Source of the DNA: Qaidamihabitans albus
GTDB taxonomy: Bacteria > Actinomycetota > Actinomycetes > Mycobacteriales > Pseudonocardiaceae
Reading direction: 5' to 3'
Length of the DNA stretch: 64,000 bases
Assembly: GCF_016464705.1 (NCBI RefSeq)
Contig: NZ_JAEHOB010000014.1
Coordinates: 62,001-126,000 of the forward strand
The notes under the pieces were generated by a model. The model made no database searches. It saw only the letters and a list, made by a program, of their open reading frames with translations, and was not told where the DNA came from. The position numbers were made by a program, and so were the translations under genes. Each line of letters begins with the position of its first letter. The stretch's first letter is position 1. This document shows positions 8,473-15,816 of the stretch, in pieces.

Positions 8473-9293
8473 AGGACCATGCCACCGTCGACGGCGAACA
8501 CCTGGCCGGTGATGTAGGAGCCTTCGTCGGAGAGCAGGAACGTGACGAGCGCGGCCACGTCCTCCGGCTTGCCGAACCGGCGCAGCGGGATCGCGGCCCG
8601 GGCCTTCTCCTGGCCCTTCGCCGACAGGCCGGCCGTCATGTCCGTCTCGATGTAGCCGGGCGCGACGACGTTCGCACGGATCCCCGCCGGGGCCACTTCC
8701 TTGGCAAGCGACTTGGTGAGTCCGATGATCCCGGCCTTCGACGCGGCGTAGTTGCCCTGCCCGGCGTTGCCATGCACGCCCGCGATCGAGGAAATGTTCA
8801 CCAAGGCCCCGCGCCTGCGCTTGAGCAGCCGGAAGGTGGCGGTGCGGCACACGTTCCAGGTGCCGGTCAGGTTGGTGTCGACCACCGTGCTCCACTGCTC
8901 GGGATCCATCATCACCGTGTTCGCGTCGCGGGTCACGCCTGCGTTGTTCACGACCGCCGTCAGCGGGCCGAGCGCCTCCTCCGCCGCCGCGACGAACCGC
9001 TCGACCTCGCCGGCGTCTCGCACGTCGCACCGCTGGAAGTACGTCTTCGCGCCAACGGCGGCAAGCTCGTGCTCCAGGCGTTCGGCCTCCTCGCTCCTGC
9101 GCTGGAAGCAGCCGGCCACGCGGTAGCCCGCACCGGCCAGCCGGACGCCGACGGCGCGGCCGATACCCCTGGCCACGCCGGTCACCAGCGCGACCTCGTC
9201 AGCGTGATCCGCTGCGTCGGGCTGCTCCGGCGCGCCGGCGTTCGCCCCAGAGCCCGCCTCGCCGGCCGTGCCGCTCGTCTCGGCCGGTCTCAT
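8469..9293 (-). CDS. 3-ketoacyl-ACP reductase, FabG-like SDR
   Basis: A 274-residue classical short-chain dehydrogenase. It has the cofactor loop TGVARGIG at residues 38-45, the NNAG motif, a catalytic Ser in NISSIAG and Tyr-x-x-x-Lys in GNYAASKAG, then APGYIETDMT. The first 33 residues are an Ala/Gly/Glu-rich extension beyond the FabG core. The ATG at 9293 overlaps the stop of the StrR-like gene by 4 bp, which couples the biosynthetic genes to their regulator. It reduces beta-ketoacyl-ACP with NADPH, the step before dehydration by DH1/DH2. The QRRSEEAERL region after the second strand fits NADPH preference. Confidence 0.93.
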   Translation of the reverse strand: MRPAETSGTAGEAGSGANAGAPEQPDAADHADEVALVTGVARGIGRAVGVRLAGAGYRVAGCFQRRSEEAERLEHELAAVGAKTYFQRCDVRDAGEVERFVAAAEEALGPLTAVVNNAGVTRDANTVMMDPEQWSTVVDTNLTGTWNVCRTATFRLLKRRRGALVNISSIAGVHGNAGQGNYAASKAGIIGLTKSLAKEVAPAGIRANVVAPGYIETDMTAGLSAKGQEKARAAIPLRRFGKPEDVAALVTFLLSDEGSYITGQVFAVDGGMVL

Positions 9294-10525
9294 AGTGCCT
9301 TCTCGCTTTTCTCGTGCGTGGCCGCGAGCGCCGCCTCACGGGCCGCGGAGTCCTCGAGCTGGTTCGCGAGCGCGATCCACGCCGCGGCGACCTCGCGGGC
9401 GAGCTGCGCGACGCGGCCGGTGAGGTGGTCGGGGACGGTGCGGACCAGGGACTCGCACTCCACCGGGTTCACCACGTGGCTACGGAACCACACGAGCATG
9501 GCCCGGCCCGACTGCGTCAACCGCAGGCGCGGGTCGCGGGAGAGCGTCGCGAGTGTCGCCGCAGGATCCCGCGTGCGCCGGGCGCCCTCGAACTCCACCG
9601 GCGTCACGGTGGTCGGCCGCACTCGCGGCATCTCCCGGTCTTTCGGGTCGGCCGGGGCGAAACCGTCCTGGTCCACCGAATTCTCGTGCGGTTCCTCCGG
9701 CACGCTTCGCCAGCTCTGCTCGGCCTCGCGCAGCCGCGCCGGCACCGGATCGTCGTCGCGGTCGAGGCGTGCCCGCACGTCACGCGCGGTCGCGGGTGAG
9801 ATTCCGGCGCTGCGCGCGACTTCCCGTAGCGAGGCGTTGGGCCGCTCGGCGAACAGCATACTCGCGATCCGCCTGCCCTGCGCGATGTTCGCCGGGCGGA
9901 CCCGCCCGTCCTTGCCGACGCGTTTGGACTGGTCTTGGTCGCCCAGCACCTGCTGGCGCAACGAGCCGACGGTCTTCGGGGACAGCCCGGCAGTGCGGGC
10001 GATCGAGCGGTCGGACAGGTGCGGCTGGGCTTTCAGGATACGGCTGGCGGCCGCGCGCCGGTCCGCGAGCGTCAGCGGTAGGCCGTGCATGACGTTCAGG
10101 GTCACGGCCAGCCGGAACGCGTCCACCTCCTCGCCGTCGAAGAACCGGACCCGGATGTGGTCCTCCTGCCGGATGACCGCGGCCCGCAGGCGGTGCATGC
10201 CGTCCACGACCCGCATCGAAGCGCGGTGCACGATGATCGGCGGCACTCGCTCCCCCAGCTCCGCGAGCACCTCGGCGTGCTGGTTGTCCTCGCCGGAGAG
10301 GCGGGGTGAGTCGGCTGGGCGCAACGTGTGGATCGGGACGAACTCGACCGGCCCGAGCAAGTCACCGCAGTCCCGGCCGAGCTCCGCGAGCACCGACGAC
10401 GGTGCCGCTGCTGGTGGCGCCGGAACGGAACGATCGGCCTCGTCTCCCGAATCGCTTGTACTTCTTCGTTCCACCAGATCATCCCCCAGAGTTCGGGCCA
10501 CCTGTGGATTGCCGATAAGCCGCAT
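9290..10525 (-). CDS. StrR/NovG-type pathway-specific regulator (ParB-like domain plus HTH)
   Basis: About 411 residues. A ParB N-terminal-like domain contains VPPIIVHRASMRVVDGMHR and RVRFFDGEEVDAFRLAV, followed by HGLPLTLADRRAAASRIL. Two helix-turn-helix segments follow (SDRSIARTAGLSPKTVGSLR and ASLREVARSAGISPATARDV). This order is that of the StrR/NovG activators of antibiotic clusters. The C-terminal half is extended by a helical region ending in LTGRVAQLAREVAAAW. The start is uncertain: ATG 10525 is used, GTG 10558 has a better GAGG ribosome site, and the open frame reaches 10723 but would swallow the operator at 10667-10699. A matching StrR-type palindrome upstream supports autoregulation and control of the downstream operon. 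Confidence 0.85.
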   Translation of the reverse strand: MRLIGNPQVARTLGDDLVERRSTSDSGDEADRSVPAPPAAAPSSVLAELGRDCGDLLGPVEFVPIHTLRPADSPRLSGEDNQHAEVLAELGERVPPIIVHRASMRVVDGMHRLRAAVIRQEDHIRVRFFDGEEVDAFRLAVTLNVMHGLPLTLADRRAAASRILKAQPHLSDRSIARTAGLSPKTVGSLRQQVLGDQDQSKRVGKDGRVRPANIAQGRRIASMLFAERPNASLREVARSAGISPATARDVRARLDRDDDPVPARLREAEQSWRSVPEEPHENSVDQDGFAPADPKDREMPRVRPTTVTPVEFEGARRTRDPAATLATLSRDPRLRLTQSGRAMLVWFRSHVVNPVECESLVRTVPDHLTGRVAQLAREVAAAWIALANQLEDSAAREAALAATHEKSEKAL

Positions 10526-11028
10526 GATTACGGCGATCAGGACCCCGCCGCAACCCACCGAAGTCGCCTCGGCGCTGGCGTCGAGACGATGAAAGAAAGA
10601 CGCGACGAAAATGGTGACCGACGATTGTCGGCCACCCCGGATGTGAATGGGCTCCTCGCCGCGAAGATGTTCAACTGCCGCTTGTACACAGTTGAACATT
10701 CGTTCTGACGCCAGCATCCCCAACTGTCGACGGCATACTTGTCAATAACAGGTTTCGCCAATACGCACGGTGCCGTAACGCAATTCGGGCCACCCGCTTG
10801 CGATCAACCCCAGACTGGCGAACCGCGTGCTGCCGCATCGTATCGAGGTCCGACGGTCATCGGCAATGAACAGACCAAAAACTTCTGTCCAATCCCACCT
10901 GCCGGTGCTGACTCTCTGTGCAGAAACGTGAGCACTGAGTGCCAACGGCAGCTCGCGAGCCGGTGGCAATGTGAGAAAACCGTGAATTCCCAACACTTTT
11001 CGGGAACGGGAAGCCGTGTCCCACCCGG
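10526..11028. promoter_or_regulatory. Leader and intergenic region upstream of the StrR-like operon
   Basis: About 500 bp of lower GC than the surroundings, without a convincing gene. It holds the StrR-type palindrome and presumably the operon promoter on the minus strand. Open frames crossing it on either strand have no family resemblance and irregular codon use. Besides the palindrome I see no strong terminator or riboswitch-like structure. Confidence 0.5.
10667..10699. promoter_or_regulatory. StrR-family binding site (perfect 11-bp inverted repeat, 11-bp spacer)
   Basis: The left arm ATGTTCAACTG (10667-10677) is the exact reverse complement of the right arm CAGTTGAACAT (10689-10699), separated by 11 bp. 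The core GTTCAACTG-N11-CAGTTGAAC fits the published StrR/NovG consensus GTTCRACTG-N11-CRGTYGAAC at every position. It lies 142-174 bp upstream of the assigned start of the StrR-like gene, inside a locally AT-richer leader. It is therefore a likely autoregulatory and operon-activating site; binding itself is inferred. Confidence 0.85.
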
Positions 11029-11091
11029 ACCGCGAGTCGCGCACTCAGGCACGCGAGTTGCGCGTCCAGACCCGCGAGTTCTGCACTCGAG
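11029..11091. repeat. Three tandem copies of a 21-bp repeat (family A, copy 1)
   Basis: Three consecutive 21-bp units (11029-11049, 11050-11070, 11071-11091), each built around CGCGAGT followed 5-6 bp later by a partly complementary ACTC or similar. In the third unit CGAGT-TCTGC-ACTCG forms a perfect 5-bp stem. The same unit type recurs at 54498-54560. The array lies about 85 bp downstream of the TetR gene (its 3' side), so a role in transcript termination or mRNA 3' structure is possible. Function is unknown. Confidence 0.75.
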
Positions 11092-11176
11092 GCAGACCAG
11101 GGGGTCTCCACGAAACCCGGTGCGCTTCACCCTGCGAGGCGCACCGCCGTACCACCCGGCGGGAATCAGCGGCGAC

Positions 11177-11797
11177 TCACGCCGCCGTGGCGACGCTGAC
11201 GAAGATGTCGGTGCACTGCTCGACGATCTCGGTCTCACTCAGCGCCAGCTCCCCGCTGAGCCACGACGTGAGTACCTGCGCGAGCCCGCCGACCAGCAGC
11301 TCGGCGCCCACGTTGAGCCGCGCGCTGTCGTCGACGCCGTAGAACTCGCGTGCCTGCAGCCCGAGCAGCCGCACGAACAGGCGGCTCGACTCGACCCGTT
11401 TGGCGGCCAGCACGCTCCCGCCGAGTGCGGGTGAGAAGAGCAGCCTGCCCCTTCGGGGGTCCTCGGTGACGTGGCGCACCAGCGCGGAGAGCCCGGCGCG
11501 CACCTTCGCCCTCGCCTCGTGCGGCGCCACCTCCGCGGCCTCCAGAGTCGCCGCCGCCAGGCCCTGGACCACATGGTCGTACACCGCCGCCACGAGCGTG
11601 TCCCTGTCGGCGAAGCTCTCGTAGAAGTACCGGGTGGCCAGCCCCGACCGCCTGCACACGCCTCGCACGGACAGGTTGGGCTCCCCCTCCGCGGCGCCGA
11701 GCAGTTCGAGCCCGGCCTCCACGAGCTGGGCCCTGCGCTCGGCGGTGCGGTCGCTGCCCGCGACTCCTCCGTAGGTCCGCAGCGGTGTCGACTCCAT
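11177..11797 (-). CDS. TetR-family transcriptional regulator
   Basis: A 206-residue TetR protein. The N-terminal HTH runs from about residue 15 to 60, with SVRGVCRRSGLATRYFYESF as its second half; the TRYFYESF helix end is typical. The C-terminal ligand domain has no recognisable specificity. The ATG at 11797 is preferred; an upstream in-frame ATG at 11836 would place the start inside the probable operator. It is transcribed divergently from the MpaB/DUF2236 gene, about 100 bp apart with an imperfect palindrome between, the usual layout for local repression of a neighbour and itself. Confidence 0.9.
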   Translation of the reverse strand: MESTPLRTYGGVAGSDRTAERRAQLVEAGLELLGAAEGEPNLSVRGVCRRSGLATRYFYESFADRDTLVAAVYDHVVQGLAAATLEAAEVAPHEARAKVRAGLSALVRHVTEDPRRGRLLFSPALGGSVLAAKRVESSRLFVRLLGLQAREFYGVDDSARLNVGAELLVGGLAQVLTSWLSGELALSETEIVEQCTDIFVSVATAA

Positions 11798-11836
11798 GGG
11801 CCCATCTTGACATCTCGGCCGACCGCGCGGTTGCAT

Positions 11837-11860
11837 ATCTGATAACGCACGTATTCAGAT
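11837..11860. promoter_or_regulatory. Candidate TetR operator between divergent genes
   Basis: ATCTGA (11837-11842) and TCAGAT (11855-11860) are exact inverted arms around a 12-bp spacer, and outer bases extend the symmetry imperfectly. The element sits in a short AT-rich stretch between the TetR start and the DUF2236 start, where a TetR dimer site and overlapping promoters would be expected. The assignment is positional inference. Confidence 0.45.
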
Positions 11861-11893
11861 GCGCGGCACCCAGCCCCCGGGAGGACGACGACC

Positions 11894-12718
11894 GTGAGCG
11901 CGACGCGAACCCAGCAGGACATCCGGGACAGGACGATCGTCGGAGCCGGGCTGCTCGCGGGTGGCGCCAACGTGATCATGCAGCTGGCCCACCCCGCCGT
12001 CGGCTACGGCGTGGTGGAGAGCCGCGTCGACGACGGCAACATCTACAAGCGCCCGGTCAAGCGAACCCGTACGACGCTGACCTACCTGGCCGTGGCGATG
12101 CTCGGCACCGACGAGGAACGCAGTGCCTACCGGCGCGCCGTCAACAGGCAGCACAAGCAGGTCTACTCCACCGAGTCGAGCCCGGTGTCCTACCGCGCCT
12201 TCGACCCACAGCTGCAGCTCTGGGTCGCCGCGTGTCTCTACCGCGGCATCGAGGACGTGTACCGCGTCTTCGTCGGGCCGATGGACGACGAGACGGCCGA
12301 CGAGATCTACGAGGCCGCGGCGGCTCTCGGCACCACGCTGCAGGTCCGGCCCGAGATGTGGCCCGCCGACCGGAACGAGTTCCAGCGCTACTGGGAGCGG
12401 TCCCTCGGCGACGTCTCGATCGACGACACCGTGCGCGAACACCTGTACGGCATCGCCACGCTGCGGTTCCTGCCCCGGCCGTTCAGCCTGCTGCTCGGCC
12501 GGTTCAACCGGTTCATCACCACCGGGTTCCTGCCCCTGAGGTTCAGGGAGGAGATGCGGCTGGACTGGTCGCCGAGGCAGCAACGCCGCTTCGACCGGTT
12601 CATGAAGGTGCTCGCCGCCGTGGTCATGCGACAGCCGAGGATCCTGCGGGAGTTCCCGTACAACGCCTACCTGTGGGACCTGCGCAGGCGGCTGCGCACC
12701 GGCAAGCCGCTCGTATGA
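11894..12718 (+). CDS. MpaB/DUF2236 (latex-clearing-protein-like) oxygenase-family protein
   Basis: A 274-residue protein of the DUF2236 family, which contains MpaB and the haem-dependent rubber oxygenase Lcp. Diagnostic stretches are QLAHPAVGYGVVESR near the N-terminus, RAVNRQHKQVYS with the conserved His, and FDPQLQLWVAACLYRG. The GTG at 11894 has a GGGAGG ribosome site about 9-11 bases upstream. There is no clear signal peptide, so it is probably cytosolic. Family members bind haem through a conserved His and oxidise apolar or terpenoid substrates; the substrate here is not evident. The divergent TetR gene probably controls it. Confidence 0.85.
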   Translation: MSATRTQQDIRDRTIVGAGLLAGGANVIMQLAHPAVGYGVVESRVDDGNIYKRPVKRTRTTLTYLAVAMLGTDEERSAYRRAVNRQHKQVYSTESSPVSYRAFDPQLQLWVAACLYRGIEDVYRVFVGPMDDETADEIYEAAAALGTTLQVRPEMWPADRNEFQRYWERSLGDVSIDDTVREHLYGIATLRFLPRPFSLLLGRFNRFITTGFLPLRFREEMRLDWSPRQQRRFDRFMKVLAAVVMRQPRILREFPYNAYLWDLRRRLRTGKPLV

Positions 12719-13262
12719 CACGCGAAGCGCGATCAACCCCACGCCGCGGCGCTCAGCTCGCGCACGCCGCGAACACCAGGTGCTTCACCTGGTCGGCCTC
12801 CGCGAGCCTGCGGCGGTCCATCGAAAGGTCGTGCACGATGTTCAGCGCCGCATGCGCCGCCAGCCTTCGCCATACCCTCCGCCGATAACCACTGCCGTCG
12901 CCGGCGATCAGACTCCACCTGGTTCGGCAACGCAAACTTGACAAACACCCACCTCGAACAGCCGGGTGAATCTGGATTCGCAACGGAGCCGAGTCCCGGA
13001 GGCTGACATGAAACGCGGCGCCACCACGGTCGAGGCCGTAGCAGGCGATCTTCGGTGATCCCGTCGTCGGAGCCGCCGACCGCCTGGACTCGGACGATCT
13101 CGCCGTCTCACCCGGCCGACCTGCACGATGTCGAGCGCGCGCGAACCCGGTCGGTGCGATGCGGCAACTGCTGTTCCGCGCGCACCGAGCTGGGCCTGCT
13201 TGTGTACCTGGTCCTGGATGAGCAGACGCGGTCGACGTGCTGCCCGTTCGGCTAGCGTGGGT
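12719..13262. other. Gene-poor stretch with a possible regulator remnant
   Basis: About 540 bp between the DUF2236 gene and the arginase-like gene. On the minus strand, roughly 12753-12880 encodes a short tail ending in DLSMDRRRLAEADQVKHL and a few more residues before a stop. It looks like the C-terminal helices of a TetR-type protein, but no matching N-terminal part can be read upstream. The remainder shows no coding bias and no strong structure. I treat it as a decayed regulator plus spacer DNA, at low confidence. Confidence 0.3.
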
Positions 13263-14231
13263 ATGGTGACTACGCCCGGCATCGACGTGCTCGCCGTTCC
13301 CTACGACTCCGGCCACCACGCGGAGCGGATGGGGGCCGGGCCGGGACACCTGCTCGCGCACGGGCTGCTCGACCGCCTGGGGCCTGGCGCCCGGAACGAC
13401 ACCGTGCACGCGGGGGCCGGGTTCGCAGGCGAGATCGCCTCGGCGTTCCGGGTGCAGGCGGCCGTCGCGGCCCGGGTCAGCGAGGTCCTCGCGACCGGGC
13501 GCGCCCCGTTCGTGCTCGCCGGCAACTGCAACACCACCGTCGGCGCCGTCGCCGCGTTGCTCGACACCGGCGCGAATGATCTGGGCGTTGTCTGGTTCGA
13601 CGCGCACGGCGACTTCAACACGCCGGAGACCAGTACCAGCGGCTTTCTCGACGGGATGGGCCTGGCCGTGCTCACCGGCGGCTGCTGGCGCCCGATGGCC
13701 GCGACCGTGCCCGGCTTCCGGCCCGTGCCGGAGCACCACGTCGTGCTGGCCGGGGTCCGCGACATCGACACCGCGGAGCGGGAGCGGATCGAGCGCAGCG
13801 CACTGCACATGCTGCCGCCCGAGCAGGTGGACGAGGCCGGGATGGCCGCGACGCTGGCCCGCCTGCCCGCAACCGTGCGCAGGATTCACCTGCACGTCGA
13901 CCTCGACGTGCACGACCGCGACAGCGTGGGACCCGCCAACTCCTACGCCGCGGGCGGCGGCCCCGACGCGGGGCAGGTGCGGGCGGCGATCGCCGCCGTT
14001 GGCGCGGCCTACCCTGTGGTCAGCGCCACCTTCGCGGCCTACGACCCCGCCGTGGACGGCGAAGGGCGCATGCTGCCCGTCGCGGGCGAGCTGGCCGCCC
14101 GGGTCGCCACGCTGCTGCACTCGCCGACGGCGGCGGCAGCCCTGGGGGCACGTGAACCGGCGGCTGCGGCACCGACCCCGGCGAACAGCAAGCCCAACGC
14201 TCCCCCATCGAGGAAGATCAACCCAAAGTAG
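13263..14231 (+). CDS. Arginase/agmatinase-family protein with altered metal site
   Basis: A 322-residue ureohydrolase-fold protein. WFDAHGDFN supplies the Asp-x-His-x-Asp metal ligands and HVDLDVHDRD the Asp-x-Asp-x-x-Asp ligands. Two conserved positions differ: the GGDHS segment that carries the first His ligand reads LAGNCNTTVG, and the SGNxHGMP loop reads SGFLDGMG. It may therefore bind metal differently or hydrolyse a different amidino or amide substrate. The ATG at 13263 begins the family-like N-terminus; the open frame upstream is not conserved in style. The last 25 residues (Pro/Ala/Lys-rich) are atypical and may be a readthrough tail. No adjacent gene gives a pathway. Confidence 0.8.
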   Translation: MVTTPGIDVLAVPYDSGHHAERMGAGPGHLLAHGLLDRLGPGARNDTVHAGAGFAGEIASAFRVQAAVAARVSEVLATGRAPFVLAGNCNTTVGAVAALLDTGANDLGVVWFDAHGDFNTPETSTSGFLDGMGLAVLTGGCWRPMAATVPGFRPVPEHHVVLAGVRDIDTAERERIERSALHMLPPEQVDEAGMAATLARLPATVRRIHLHVDLDVHDRDSVGPANSYAAGGGPDAGQVRAAIAAVGAAYPVVSATFAAYDPAVDGEGRMLPVAGELAARVATLLHSPTAAAALGAREPAAAAPTPANSKPNAPPSRKINPK

Positions 14232-14601
14232 AAACAACAACGGATGAGGGTCGGTGGGCGCCGCGACGCCGAGCCGGATCAGTGCCACCAGCACGACCAC
14301 AGCAACACCGATTCCCGTGCTCGCGACGGTTCGCGCTGCCGAACGGGCAAGCGTCACTCTCTTCGTCGTTTTCGTACCAGAGTTCCAGCGGATCGAACTT
14401 CCCGCCCAACTCCGCCACCCACAGCGCTGCTCACACCAGACCGTTTGGTCCGCCGAACCAGCACGACTGACGGATGACGGTCATCGCCGCGTCAAGAGGT
14501 TCCCAGGAACACTGTTGCGAAGGATGTCGAGAACGGCCTGATGGCTCCGTCTCAGGAGCGGATGCGGCCACCGTGGCCGTACAGCCCCAAAGGAGCCCGG
14601 C
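14232..14601. other. Intergenic region with a possible decayed membrane-protein gene (minus strand)
   Basis: About 370 bp of lower GC. On the minus strand three frames in succession carry protein-like pieces. One starts MAELGGKFDPLELWYENDEE (14418 down). A second (from 14357) has the hydrophobic run TGIGVAVVVLVALIRLGVA. A third (into the arginase 3' end, about 14235-14160) has FGLIFLDGGALGLLFAG. Together they look like one small two-helix membrane protein broken by frameshifts, but none is intact. The VOC gene's ribosome site AAAGGAG lies at the right edge. Confidence 0.3.
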
Positions 14602-15042
14602 ATGACGATCCACCGGCTGGACAACGTCCTCATCGTTGTCGACGACCTTGACGCTGTTATTTCGTTCTTCGTCGAACTTGGCATGGAGCTGGAGGGCAAG
14701 GGGCCAGTCGAGGGACGTTGGGTGGAGCGTGTCATCGGGATCGACGACGTCCGACAGGACGTCGCCATGCTGCGGACCCCGGACGGCCACGGCCGAATCG
14801 AGCTGGCGATGTTCCACACACCGAAGGCGATCAGCGCTGAGCCGAAGAATGCACCGGCGAACACGCTGGGCATTCGTCGCATCATGTTCGCTGTCGACAA
14901 CATCGAGGACGTCGTTGCCCGCCTGCGCACCCACGGCGCCGAACTCGTCGGCGAACTGGCGCAGTACGAGGACAGCTATCGACTCTGCTACGTCCGCGGC
15001 CCCGAGGGCATCATCGTCGGACTGGCCGAACAGCTCAGCTGA
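14602..15042 (+). CDS. VOC (glyoxalase/bleomycin-resistance/dioxygenase) family protein
   Basis: A 146-residue two-module VOC protein. The first module begins IHRLDNVLIVVDDLDAVISF and the second IRRIMFAVDNIEDVVARL, with GPEGIIVGLAEQL closing the fold. Likely metal ligands are His at the start of module 1 and Glu in the RIELAMF and GIIVGLAE strands. The ATG at 14602 follows an AAAGGAG site at a normal distance. VOC proteins include lyases, isomerases and drug-binding proteins; nothing nearby indicates which. The GC of this gene is below that of its neighbours, consistent with independent acquisition. Confidence 0.85.
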   Translation: MTIHRLDNVLIVVDDLDAVISFFVELGMELEGKGPVEGRWVERVIGIDDVRQDVAMLRTPDGHGRIELAMFHTPKAISAEPKNAPANTLGIRRIMFAVDNIEDVVARLRTHGAELVGELAQYEDSYRLCYVRGPEGIIVGLAEQLS

Positions 15043-15816
15043 AAGGTACCGAAGGGGAACGTGCACCTCCTGCCAAGCGCTCGACACGATAGCCGCGGAA
15101 CTCACCGGAGACACACCACGCCGCGCGCCAAGCATCCACTACCAGTCGACCCAGAATCGGTGATTCGCCTGCGGGCATGGGACAAGGGCGCCCGCGATCG
15201 ATAGTGACCACCAACCTGGACGCCCCTCCCATCGGACTCTACGTGTGAGTGGCCGACCACGTCCTACTCCACGCGATCAGCCCCGGAAGGCGGGGCCGCC
15301 CTCGCCGGCAGGCCTTGTGGACCGCCGGACGCGGCCGCAGTTCCCGCCCGGAACCACCACCGCCGAGGTGATGTGTCATAGCGCTGGACGGGCTGTGGCG
15401 GGCGCTGGGGCGAATGACACCTTCGTCCTGGTCGGCAGCGCCCGAGCCGTGGAAGCAAGTGCGAGAACTGACCATGCAGTCACGTGGGCTGTCGAGCGGT
15501 TCGCATGTTGACACGAACGACGCGGCCCAACTGAACCCCTTGCACTCTGCGACCCCCAGATCAAACCCCTTGGGGGTAGTCCTGGAGCACGGTGTGTCGT
15601 CGATGTGCGCAGGCCATGTTCATAGTGCTGCGGCGGTGACCGAGGAAGGATATGACGGTTTTGCAGACGGGCGCCATCCTCGGCGAGCTGTGTGCCGACG
15701 GTGTACCGGAATGGGCAACGCAGGGGACCCGAGGCACTGCCCAACGCCCCACCCGAGCTGAAACGATCCCGGCGGCGCGGGTAGCGGACCTCATCAAGTC
15801 CCACCTGGTACCAGGC
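15043..15816. other. Gene-free region between convergent VOC and Cfa-like genes
   Basis: About 770 bp. Both flanking genes end here. Open frames exist on both strands, but none starts with a ribosome site, shows a known motif or has the third-position GC bias of the neighbouring genes. I see no terminal inverted repeats or transposase fragment. It may be degraded sequence. Confidence 0.4.

Noticed and set aside
10558-10723. Longer N-terminus for the StrR-like regulator (starts at 10558 or 10723)
   Set aside because: The 10723 start would put the StrR palindrome inside the coding region and adds a low-GC, non-conserved leader; 10558 has a fair ribosome site and remains possible.
11029-11091. 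CRISPR-like array
   Set aside because: Only three directly adjacent 21-bp units without spacers, and no cas genes in the window.
10739-11434. Plus-strand open frame in the StrR/TetR intergenic region
   Set aside because: It runs from AT-rich non-coding DNA through the 21-bp repeats into the antisense of TetR; no consistent codon bias.
15043-15816. Insertion sequence remnant in the gene-free region
   Set aside because: No transposase motif, terminal inverted repeats or target duplication could be found.
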